From Flagellimonas zhangzhouensis (GTDB lineage Bacteria > Bacteroidota > Bacteroidia > Flavobacteriales > Flavobacteriaceae): a stretch of DNA of 64,000 nucleotides. Of the stretch, positions 1 to 6,707 are shown piece after piece. A program made the position numbers and the translations under genes. The number at the start of each line of letters is the position of its first letter. Position 1 is the first letter of the stretch. The notes under the pieces are model-generated. The model made no database searches. It saw nothing but the letters and a program-made list of their open reading frames with translations, and had not been told where the DNA came from. The stretch spans positions 1,054,001 through 1,118,000 of the forward strand of contig NZ_FNKI01000001.1 in NCBI RefSeq assembly GCF_900102925.1, given 5' to 3'.

Positions 1-293
1 GAGGGAATTTATCTCAAAGAGGAGATGAGGTAGTAATGGAGATTACGACTGCTACCAAATCCCGAGTTTTTATAGCTCCAAAAAAACTATGGCTTACGCT
101 GGATGCTGGTTCATTCAATAAGGTAATCTATAATGAAAAAACTGGCGAAGTGACCCTCACTTTGGAAAGTAGTACGGAGCACACCCCTTTCGCCTATTTA
201 CGTGTACGAGAGGGCGTTGAACTTCCTTTCAAAAAAGTTAGGGGTGCCTACCAAATTAAATTGGGTAATAAAGAAACCGTAATCAAACTATAA
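1..293 (+). CDS. 3' end of an unidentified gene (cut by window edge)
   Basis: The reading frame ending in TAA at 291-293 stays open to the first base of the window, so the ATG at 36 need not be the true start and the gene probably begins upstream. The visible part is about 97 codons, rich in beta-strand-like alternation (RVFIAPKKLWLTLD, GEVTLTLES, AYQIKLG), like the C-terminal beta domain of a larger protein. I see no signal peptide, membrane segment or catalytic motif. I do not recognise the family. It is separated by 78 bases from the histidine kinase gene downstream on the same strand. Confidence 0.5.
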   Translation, partial: GNLSQRGDEVVMEITTATKSRVFIAPKKLWLTLDAGSFNKVIYNEKTGEVTLTLESSTEHTPFAYLRVREGVELPFKKVRGAYQIKLGNKETVIKL

Positions 294-371
294 TTACATC
301 TCATTTCACTACGTCTATTTTATTTAAAGGGAAAACCGTAATTTAAACGCTGAACCTTTAATGAAATTGAC

Positions 372-1466
372 TTGCACACTGCTGAACAAAAATTAAAAGA
401 ACGCATCAAGGAGCTTACCTGTTTGTATGAGGTGACTTCTTTGATTGTGCATTGCGATTATGATGATGTGGAAACGGCGCTGAAAGGCATTGTGCAATGC
501 CTTGAAATTGCTTGGCAGTTTGATCAGGAAACCTTTGTGAGTCTACAAGTGGGTTCCTACGATATACAAACCGAAGAAAAAGGTAAGGAATACGTTTTTA
601 TGGAATCGCCCATTACCATTTTCAATAAAAAGGAAGGCCGAATCAAGGTAGGCTACCCATCGCCAAAGTACAAATTGGAAGATTTTTTGGAGGAGGAACA
701 ACAACTGCTCGATAATGTGTGTTTGGAGGTAGGGAATTTGTTAGAGCGAAAGGAAATCAAGGATAACGAGGCCAATATTCGTAGACAGGTAGAACAAACG
801 GATCGTTTGCGGATTTTAGGGGAAATCACTGCTGGAATAGCTCATGAGCTCAATACACCCCTTGCCAATATTTTAGGTTTTACCGAATTGCTGAAAGAAC
901 GGGTTGAGGATGATCTTCAGGCTTCAAAGGATTTGGATAAAATTATCACCAATACCATTTTTTCTAGGGAAGTAGTAAAGAAACTCATGTTCTTCGCCTG
1001 CGAAATTCCTCAGGAGAAAGAACTATTGGATATTGTTCCTGTGCTTGAAAATGCCATTGCGCTCATGCGCACCACCTTGGCTAAAGAAGATATCACTTGT
1101 TCATTTACCACATCTGCGGAAGAAATATTTCTTCGAATTGATAAAGTGCAATTGACCCAAGTGGTCTTCAATTTAGTGGTAAATGCCATTTATTTTTCTC
1201 CTCCAAAAAGCACTATTTCAGTGGATGTAAAGGATGAAGAAAGTAAGGTAGTCATCACAATTTCGGATCAGGGCAGTGGGATTTCAGAAGAGCAGGACGA
1301 GCATATTTTTGAGCCATTTTTCACTACAAAACCCATTGGTGAGGGGTCAGGTTTGGGGTTAAGTGTGGTGCATGGAATTATTCAGAGTCATCAAGGTAAA
1401 ATTACCCATAGGTCCAATACACCAACAGGTACTATCTTTACCATGGAATTTCCAAAAAGCACTTAA
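372..1466 (+). CDS. Sensor histidine kinase of a sigma-54-type two-component system
   Basis: Cytoplasmic two-component histidine kinase, 364 aa. No membrane segment is visible, so it should sense an internal or protein-borne signal. Residues 1-130 look like a GAF-type input domain. The H-box is AGIAHELNTPLANI with His158. The N-box (VVFNLVVNAIYFSP), G1 (DQGSGIS), F-box (FEPFFTT) and G2 (GEGSGLGLSVVHG) are intact, so it should be an active kinase. The start is TTG: the same frame has a stop at 351-353 and no ATG. It ends two bases before the response regulator gene, so the two are surely co-transcribed. Its partner is the NtrC-type regulator that follows. Confidence 0.9.
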   Translation: MHTAEQKLKERIKELTCLYEVTSLIVHCDYDDVETALKGIVQCLEIAWQFDQETFVSLQVGSYDIQTEEKGKEYVFMESPITIFNKKEGRIKVGYPSPKYKLEDFLEEEQQLLDNVCLEVGNLLERKEIKDNEANIRRQVEQTDRLRILGEITAGIAHELNTPLANILGFTELLKERVEDDLQASKDLDKIITNTIFSREVVKKLMFFACEIPQEKELLDIVPVLENAIALMRTTLAKEDITCSFTTSAEEIFLRIDKVQLTQVVFNLVVNAIYFSPPKSTISVDVKDEESKVVITISDQGSGISEEQDEHIFEPFFTTKPIGEGSGLGLSVVHGIIQSHQGKITHRSNTPTGTIFTMEFPKST

Positions 1467-1468
1467 CA

Positions 1469-2791
1469 TTGCTAAAAAAGGAGAACATATTATTGGTCGA
1501 TGACGACATCCAGATTCTGGAGCTGCTGCAACGGCATTTGGAATCTATGGACTTCCATACGTTTAAGGCTGTTTCAGTTAAAGAAGCATTGTATATCCTA
1601 AAGGATACTCCTGTGGATTTGTTGATCACGGATGTGAATATGCCCGAGATCAATGGGATAGAATTGGTAAAATACACGGCAGAACATTTCCCCGATATGC
1701 CCAAATTGGTGGTGACAGGTTTTCCCTCAGCAGAAGATGCATTCAGTGTATTCAAGTCTGGAGTCACGGACTATTTAACCAAACCCTTTACCAAAAAGGA
1801 ACTGGCCGAAGCGGTAAAAAAATCGTTGGTCAGTGTAAAGCCAAAAAAGGAAAAACCCATAGCTCAATCTGCAAATACCTCAAATGGTTATGCCGATATG
1901 ATTGGGGAGTCAGAAGCTTTTCAAAAGGTCACTGAGATTATTGATCGGGTAAAAGACAATAGGGCGACCATTTTGGTTCGTGGTGAGAGTGGAACAGGAA
2001 AAGAACTCGTGGCCCGAGCCATTCATTATTCTGGAAAGTTTGCCCGTAGCCCATTTGTCGCGGTTAACTGCGCAGCTATTCCTGAAAATTTATTGGAAGC
2101 CGAACTTTTCGGATATACTAAAGGTGCTTTTACGGGGGCTAATGAAACTAGAAACGGTTTTTTTCAGGCAGCTAATAACGGAACTATTTTTTTGGATGAA
2201 ATAGGGGATGCGCCATTGCCTGTTCAAACTCGATTGCTGAGGGTTCTGCAAGAAAAGGAAGTGACCAAGATCGGTTCTCAAAAAGCAGAAAAGTTAGAGG
2301 TTCGTGTGATTGCTGCCACTAATATTGACTTGGAAGAACTCATTGAAAAAAAGATGTTTCGGGAAGACCTGTATTATCGATTGAGTGTAGTGAGTGTAAA
2401 AGTTCCTCCCTTACGAGATAGAAAGGATGACATTCCGTTGTTGGTCAATCGATTTTTATTCAAATATGGTGTGGAATACAAGGACCATATTGTGCAAATA
2501 GAACCGCAAGCACTTGAAATCTTGCAACGATATTCATGGCCAGGCAATATTCGGGAATTGGAAAATGTGATTCAGAGAGCGGTTATCATGTGTGACCGAA
2601 AAATCACTTTAAAGGAATTGCCTGAAGAACTTAAATATAAAATCGACTTTCCTAAAAAAGGATATCAATCCCTTAAAGATTTTGAAAGGGAGTATATCCA
2701 AAAAGTATTGGTTCATACCAAAGGCAACAAAACCAAAGCTGCCGAAATTCTTCAAATAGACCGAAAAACACTTCGCGAAAAATTAAAGTAA
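1469..2791 (+). CDS. NtrC-family sigma-54-dependent response regulator
   Basis: Transcription activator of 440 aa: a receiver domain (phospho-acceptor Asp55 in ITDVNMPEING), an AAA+ sigma-54 interaction domain (Walker A GESGTGKE near residue 171, GAFTGA loop near 219 for contact with sigma-54) and a Fis-type helix-turn-helix at the C terminus (NKTKAAEILQIDRKTLREKL). The start is TTG, two bases after the kinase stop, which implies translational coupling. The sequence just downstream holds two GGG-N8-CCC dyads and a sigma-54 promoter, so the next gene is the obvious target. An intact GAFTGA loop and Walker motifs indicate a working activator. Confidence 0.95.
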   Translation: MLKKENILLVDDDIQILELLQRHLESMDFHTFKAVSVKEALYILKDTPVDLLITDVNMPEINGIELVKYTAEHFPDMPKLVVTGFPSAEDAFSVFKSGVTDYLTKPFTKKELAEAVKKSLVSVKPKKEKPIAQSANTSNGYADMIGESEAFQKVTEIIDRVKDNRATILVRGESGTGKELVARAIHYSGKFARSPFVAVNCAAIPENLLEAELFGYTKGAFTGANETRNGFFQAANNGTIFLDEIGDAPLPVQTRLLRVLQEKEVTKIGSQKAEKLEVRVIAATNIDLEELIEKKMFREDLYYRLSVVSVKVPPLRDRKDDIPLLVNRFLFKYGVEYKDHIVQIEPQALEILQRYSWPGNIRELENVIQRAVIMCDRKITLKELPEELKYKIDFPKKGYQSLKDFEREYIQKVLVHTKGNKTKAAEILQIDRKTLREKLK

Positions 2792-2798
2792 CCTACTG

Positions 2799-2830
2799 GG
2801 GAAATACATCCCAACTGGGTAAAAACTCCC
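2799..2830 (+). promoter_or_regulatory. Tandem dyads: candidate enhancer sites for the NtrC-type regulator
   Basis: Two copies of GGG-N8-CCC lie at 2799-2812 and 2817-2830, centre-to-centre 18 bp. They sit about 95-125 bp upstream of the -24 element of the sigma-54 promoter at 2923, the usual position of upstream activating sites for NtrC-family activators. The assignment to the neighbouring regulator is inference. Confidence 0.6.
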
Positions 2831-2922
2831 CGATTCTATTTTTCTATCATCTGATTCAATAATATTTTAAATAGCTGTATTACAAATACATAAGGTTATT
2901 TTGACGATTCCATGCCCTTAAA

Positions 2923-2938
2923 TGGCACACCCTTTGCC
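2923..2938 (+). promoter_or_regulatory. Sigma-54 (-24/-12) promoter
   Basis: TGGCAC, five bases, then TTGCC. The GG and GC dinucleotides are separated by ten bases, the invariant sigma-54 spacing. Transcription should start near 2949, which excludes the ATG at 2922 (it lies inside the promoter) and leaves the ATG at 2976 as the start of the next gene. Confidence 0.85.
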
Positions 2939-2975
2939 TTTTACGTATCGAGTTAAAAATATACTTGGTGTCCTA

Positions 2976-3833
2976 ATGAAATATGGAAGTTTAATAGTGG
3001 AGAAGAAAGAATATTTGGTGATCAAGCGGATCCTAAACTTTCATAAGCACTACGAAGATGTAGCCCACAAGAATGCATTGGCGCAATTAAGTAATAAAAT
3101 GGAACAAGCGATAATTGTAGGTGATGATGAAATGCCAAAGGATGTAGTGAGGTTATACTCTGAAGTAAGGGTGTCGACAATTAATGACGCGGTGCAACAC
3201 TATCAATTGGTGATGCCGATGGAAGAAAACTTAAAAGACGGAAGTCTGTCTGTAGTGAGTACACTGGGAGCTAAACTTATAGGATTGGCTTCAGGTGATG
3301 AAATAAAAAATGAAACGAATTCAGATTCCTTTAAAATATTGGAACAAACCGTAAGTTCTGTTTATGAAGACAGATTGGTTGCCCAGGAATACATCTACCA
3401 GCTCAATAATCTGTTCCACGATAAAGAAATGCAATTCAGTAATGCAAGCTTACAGCAGAAAAAAGATGTGGTTACGGATAACATCAACCAAATTTTCAAT
3501 GATTTTGCTGATACTGAACTTACTGCAAAGGAGCTGGTTTATTTTACAGAGCTACGAAATAACTTTGATCAATTACAACAATTGGAAAGTCAAATGGCGG
3601 ATGAATCTGGTTTTATATCGCAACGGAACAAGGTTTTGGAGGCAATCAACTCCAACTTGGATGAACTTGCCGAGGTTCAATTGACCGAAGCTCAACAATT
3701 GACCCATAGAAGTCAGAAATCCCTTAAGGTGAGCAAGCTGCTCTCCAGCCTTGAAATTGGTTTTTTAACCGTTATTGGCATCTTATTTTTATTCATCGTT
3801 TTTTATCCCAACAAAAGGCCAAATTGGTACTGA
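2976..3833 (+). CDS. GreA/Rnk-like domain fused to a four-helix-bundle sensor domain with C-terminal membrane segment
   Basis: 285 aa from the ATG at 2976, chosen because it lies 27 bases after the predicted sigma-54 transcription start. Residues 1-120 (MKYGSLIVEKKEY, then VMPMEENLKDGSLSVVSTLG and GLASGDEI) match the flavobacterial GreA/GreB-Rnk family, which binds RNA polymerase. Residues about 125-255 (KILEQTVSSVYEDRLVAQ onward) are helical and resemble the 4HB_MCP periplasmic sensor bundle. One hydrophobic helix (IGFLTVIGILFLFIVF) lies near the C terminus, followed by a basic tail. Both parts look incomplete: the Rnk-like domain stops right after GDEI, and the bundle lacks the first membrane helix that normally precedes it. 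This suggests an in-frame fusion of two once separate genes. The function is unknown. Confidence 0.6.
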   Translation: MKYGSLIVEKKEYLVIKRILNFHKHYEDVAHKNALAQLSNKMEQAIIVGDDEMPKDVVRLYSEVRVSTINDAVQHYQLVMPMEENLKDGSLSVVSTLGAKLIGLASGDEIKNETNSDSFKILEQTVSSVYEDRLVAQEYIYQLNNLFHDKEMQFSNASLQQKKDVVTDNINQIFNDFADTELTAKELVYFTELRNNFDQLQQLESQMADESGFISQRNKVLEAINSNLDELAEVQLTEAQQLTHRSQKSLKVSKLLSSLEIGFLTVIGILFLFIVFYPNKRPNWY

Positions 3834-3871
3834 GACTTGAACAATGTTCCATTAATCATTACTACAAACAA

Positions 3872-3899
3872 AAAAAGCTCCGAGAAATCGGAGCTTTTT
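3872..3899. terminator. Bidirectional intrinsic terminator, originally that of tRNA-Asp
   Basis: Perfect 12-bp stem (AAAAAGCTCCGA and its complement) with a GAAA loop and T-runs on both strands. It ends directly at the tRNA-derived att repeat (3900-3921), exactly where the 3' end of an intact tRNA-Asp would have been before integration. It probably served both the tRNA and the convergent sigma-54-dependent gene. Confidence 0.85.
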
Positions 3900-3921
3900 G
3901 CGGTCTGGACGGGACTCGAAC
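3900..3921 (+). repeat. att repeat, distal copy (tRNA-Asp 3' fragment)
   Basis: Identical over 22 bp to 37700-37721, which carries the T-arm and acceptor end of tRNA-Asp. Identity stops abruptly on both sides, as expected for the crossover core of a tRNA-targeting integrase. Confidence 0.9.
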
Positions 3922-3975
3922 TTTTTGACAAAATAGCCCATTTTTCAGGGCTTCCTGGAGGGTCATTATTGAGAG

Positions 3976-3997
3976 GCACCGAATTGCTCACCTTTTA
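3976..3997 (+). repeat. Subterminal direct repeat, left copy (candidate integrase arm site)
   Basis: 22 bp containing CACCGAATTGCTCACC, repeated in the same orientation at 37580-37601. It lies 54 bp inside the left att core. Paired subterminal repeats like this are typical arm-binding sites of tyrosine recombinases. The stretch 3922-4197 otherwise holds no gene that I can support; it has an A/T-rich palindrome around ATATGTACATAT near 4097. Confidence 0.6.
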
Positions 3998-4197
3998 ACA
4001 AATTTTAACCTTTCTAACATAAAAAATGATGGATTTTGCTCTGAAATAGGGTTTTGGTTTCAATATGGATTGAATTATCTGTTTTGTATTGTATATATGT
4101 ACATATGAAATCTTTTTTTGGAACTAATTTTTTTGATTCTTTTTAAGCCATTAAAGTGCCCTTTTAATTTTTACAATTCCTCTAAATATTTTGTATA

Positions 4198-5055
4198 TCA
4201 GGTATTCCCAAATTTGATTTTCTCTATTAAATCATTGAAATATTCAGGGCTCCAAATACTTAAAACATCATCATTTTTAATAAACCTTACAACATCTTCT
4301 TTGATACTTTTAAATGAAACGGATTCGATTTTTTTATGGAGCAATTCCATGACATCTTCAGGTGAAATGCTGTCTTCTTTCCAGTCACCCGTATCTTTGG
4401 CCCTTGCCAAAAAGTGATTTGTGTCCAATTCAATACCCTTTTTAATGTACCATTCCAGATCATACCAGTCCCTTCCCTTTACCCTATCTTTCCACTTTCT
4501 GAAAAGTAGGGCGTGGACTTTTCCTGCAAATAGGCTTGGTGGGGTAAAACATTTCACATAAAAGGAAAATGGACGAAGTAGCAGTTTTTCTTCGGTGTTG
4601 AAATTTAGAGGGGGCATTCGGTCCACTTCTATTTTAATTTTCAGGGTCTTGTTTGAACGGACCCCGGTTTCTTTGATGATGTCCTCCAATACAATTTCTT
4701 GCCATATGGTTTCAGCTTTCAGGAAAGCGGAGTCGATCGAGGACTTTTCAGCTTTTTGTTTTTCCTTTATGCTGACATTGAGCCCCAATGATTTGAATTC
4801 ATCCACAATGGCTTTGAAATAGGGCTCAATGGAAAAATTGGGGTCAGGTTGTAGTAGGGAGAAATCCAAATCCTCTGAAAATCGATCAAGGCCATAAAAG
4901 ATGCGCAGTGCGGTACCCCCATAAAAAGCAGCCTTCTCGTAAAAATCGGTTCTTGAAAGACCTGCGAGGGTAATTTCCTGCATGATTTCACGCAATGCGG
5001 ACAGTATCTCTTCTTCATTTTTTGGGTCATATTCAGCAATCCATTCTTTGATCAT
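4198..5055 (-). CDS. AbiEii-family nucleotidyltransferase toxin (type IV TA)
   Basis: 285 aa. The hallmark DNA-polymerase-beta-like nucleotidyltransferase motif is present: GGTALR at residues 46-51, followed by RFSEDLDFS with Asp62 and Asp64 as metal ligands. A conserved basic segment KVHALLFRKWKDRVKGRDWYDLEWY follows near residue 205, as in AbiEii/AbiGii toxins. Family members transfer nucleotides, in some cases to tRNA acceptor ends, and cause reversible growth arrest or abortive infection. The start overlaps the stop of the antitoxin gene by four bases, the classic abiE arrangement. No lesion is visible. It is the leftmost cargo gene of the island. Confidence 0.92.
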   Translation of the reverse strand: MIKEWIAEYDPKNEEEILSALREIMQEITLAGLSRTDFYEKAAFYGGTALRIFYGLDRFSEDLDFSLLQPDPNFSIEPYFKAIVDEFKSLGLNVSIKEKQKAEKSSIDSAFLKAETIWQEIVLEDIIKETGVRSNKTLKIKIEVDRMPPLNFNTEEKLLLRPFSFYVKCFTPPSLFAGKVHALLFRKWKDRVKGRDWYDLEWYIKKGIELDTNHFLARAKDTGDWKEDSISPEDVMELLHKKIESVSFKSIKEDVVRFIKNDDVLSIWSPEYFNDLIEKIKFGNT

Positions 5056-5690
5056 AATGCAATTAGGGTTTGGATGAGGATTTTTAAACTATTTTTTTTT
5101 GGTGCATTTTCTATCCAAGTTTCCATGGTCTTTGTATCCAATGTACGCAGTACTTCGATGTCCATTCGGAAATCTTCCAATAACAATGCCCTGGTTTGAC
5201 CGATACTTCTAAGATTGATACCTGCTGTCAGGGCAATTTTGTCGCATATGGCTTTCTCGGGAGAAGCAATGATGATTGTTTGTTTACTGGAGTATGCCAC
5301 ATTTTTTAGGCCATATGAATAATAAGGAGTTTTTAAGTGCCGGTAACTGAACCGCCCAACAGGGGTTTTATAGGTTTTGGAAGTTTTTAGGGTCACGGAA
5401 CTTATTTCATAGGAGCGCTCCGGAATCATGTTCCAATAGGACAGAGCGGATTCCAGTGATACATAACTTGGCCCCCTGAGATGATTGGCGATCAAGAAAG
5501 GCTCGGGGGACGGCAGGTCTATTTTTGGGCCTATGACATAAAGGCCTCTCCGAATGGAGATAAGCTCCTGGTTTTTGATCAATTCACTGATTTTATCGTT
5601 CGGACTTTGGTACTCATGTAGTAGTGCCAGAATCAGGTGCCTTGATATTGGGCCTTCGGCATATTCCTTTACTAATGCTCTAAAATCCAT
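5052..5690 (-). CDS. AbiEi-family antitoxin / autorepressor
   Basis: 212 aa, first gene of the abiE operon. The N-terminal 60 residues form a winged-helix domain (HLILALLHEYQSPNDKISELIKNQELISIRRGLYVI), the DNA-binding part typical of AbiEi. The rest (GPSYVSLESALSYWNMIPE, ASPEKAICDKIAL) matches the AbiEi C-terminal domain that neutralises the toxin without protein-protein sequestration (type IV). It is followed by the toxin gene with a four-base overlap. Two identical inverted repeats upstream (5711-5731 and 5774-5794) are the likely operators for cooperative autorepression. Confidence 0.92.
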   Translation of the reverse strand: MDFRALVKEYAEGPISRHLILALLHEYQSPNDKISELIKNQELISIRRGLYVIGPKIDLPSPEPFLIANHLRGPSYVSLESALSYWNMIPERSYEISSVTLKTSKTYKTPVGRFSYRHLKTPYYSYGLKNVAYSSKQTIIIASPEKAICDKIALTAGINLRSIGQTRALLLEDFRMDIEVLRTLDTKTMETWIENAPKKNSLKILIQTLIAL

Positions 5691-5710
5691 ATTGATATAT
5701 TTTCACACGA

Positions 5711-5801
5711 TAATCGGATTATTTCCGATTAAAGTATTTAAATGTAACAATTTAATGCGAAAAAACAAGCATATAATCGGATAATATCCGATTATATGCT
5801 T
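5711..5801 (-). promoter_or_regulatory. Paired AbiEi operators
   Basis: TAATCGGA-N5-TCCGATTA occurs at 5711-5731 and again at 5774-5794. The second copy is the core of a longer palindrome with 16-bp arms (5767-5801). Centres are 63 bp apart, six helical turns, so two dimers could bind the same DNA face. Cooperative binding of AbiEi to two inverted repeats is established for other abiE operons. Confidence 0.8.
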
Positions 5802-6317
5802 AAATTATTACAATGGCTTAAAGCGAAGTCCTTGGTTTTGATATTTCCTCTTTCGTGCGAAACATAAGGGATTCACAAAAAGCAATTCTATACTTTTTTG
5901 AGAATTGTATAACCTTTCCGTACAAGGAGCCGATTTGTGGTAGTGTTGAAGAAGAAAAATATTTCGTTAAAAACAATACGGAACTATTCAATTTAATTGT
6001 TGTTAATAAGGTCTCAATTTTTAAAGTCAATCACCTAGACAAAGTAAAATTATGATCCAGAAATATGAATTTACCTCTAAAATACATTTAAAGGTTCCAG
6101 GAAATAATGCCTAAAACATAAAACCGAAGCTATTTATTCAAAACGCCAATCTTTTGTGTCATTTGCTATTCATTGAAAATGAAAAAGGCGCAATAACCAA
6201 ATGCCGTGTTGTGGTGTTACTTCTCTACAGATAAGGCAAACCGCATATACCGCATTTGCAGGGAAACTGCATAAAGCACTGGGTATGGATATATCCGTGA
6301 ACGGCCTTATACTGAAA
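5802..6317. other. Gene-poor stretch with two weak ORFs
   Basis: No gene that I can support firmly. A 66-codon frame with a GTG start (5855-6055, +) and a 44-codon frame with an ATG start (6201-6335, +; it begins MPCCGVTSLQIRQTAYTAF) are open. The second overlaps the end of the convergent receiver gene. Neither is recognisable; both may be debris from older insertions at the junction between the abiE module and the sensor module. Confidence 0.3.
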
Positions 6318-6707
6318 TCAAAGTGGCTTTTTTAGCTTCGCCACCATAAATGACTCCATCGCAAGTTCATCCAAAGGTTTTTCAATGAACGAATCAACAT
6401 TTGGCAAACCATTGGCCCTTTCCCTATCCCCAGGGTTTATGGAAGACGTCAAAACATGAATCTCCACGTTTGTTTCAACCGTTAGGGAGTCCACTGCTTC
6501 AATAAACTCCCAGCCGTTCATCACGGGCATATTGATGTCCAAAAAAACGATATAGTGTTTGTCTGGATTGTTCTTGATATATTTAAGGCCTTCCAAACCG
6601 TTATAGAATATGGAAATGGGAATGCCCTTTATTTTCTGTTCGATCAAATTTTGATTTAAAAAATTGGTGATGGCATCGTCATCGATCAATAATATTTCTT
6701 TGGCCAT
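6318..6707 (-). CDS. Single-domain CheY-like response regulator
   Basis: 129 aa: a receiver domain only, with acidic pocket DDD at residues 9-11, phospho-acceptor Asp57 (FLDINMPVMNGWEF), the conserved Thr/Ser (LTSS) and the Lys in EKP near residue 109. There is no output domain, so it probably acts by protein-protein contact or as a phosphate relay. It overlaps the end of the multi-PAS sensor gene by 29 bases and is translated from the same message. Pairs of this type (PAS protein with a lone dimerisation domain plus a small receiver) are common in Bacteroidota. Confidence 0.9.
   Translation of the reverse strand: MAKEILLIDDDAITNFLNQNLIEQKIKGIPISIFYNGLEGLKYIKNNPDKHYIVFLDINMPVMNGWEFIEAVDSLTVETNVEIHVLTSSINPGDRERANGLPNVDSFIEKPLDELAMESFMVAKLKKPL

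Noticed and set aside
2922..2975. ATG at 2922 as the start of the fused GreA/Rnk-sensor gene
   Set aside because: It lies within the -24 element of a sigma-54 promoter, and the family start MKYGSL begins at 2976.
3803..3991. Minus-strand ORF across the left att site
   Set aside because: It runs through a terminator and a tRNA fragment and has no protein-like character.
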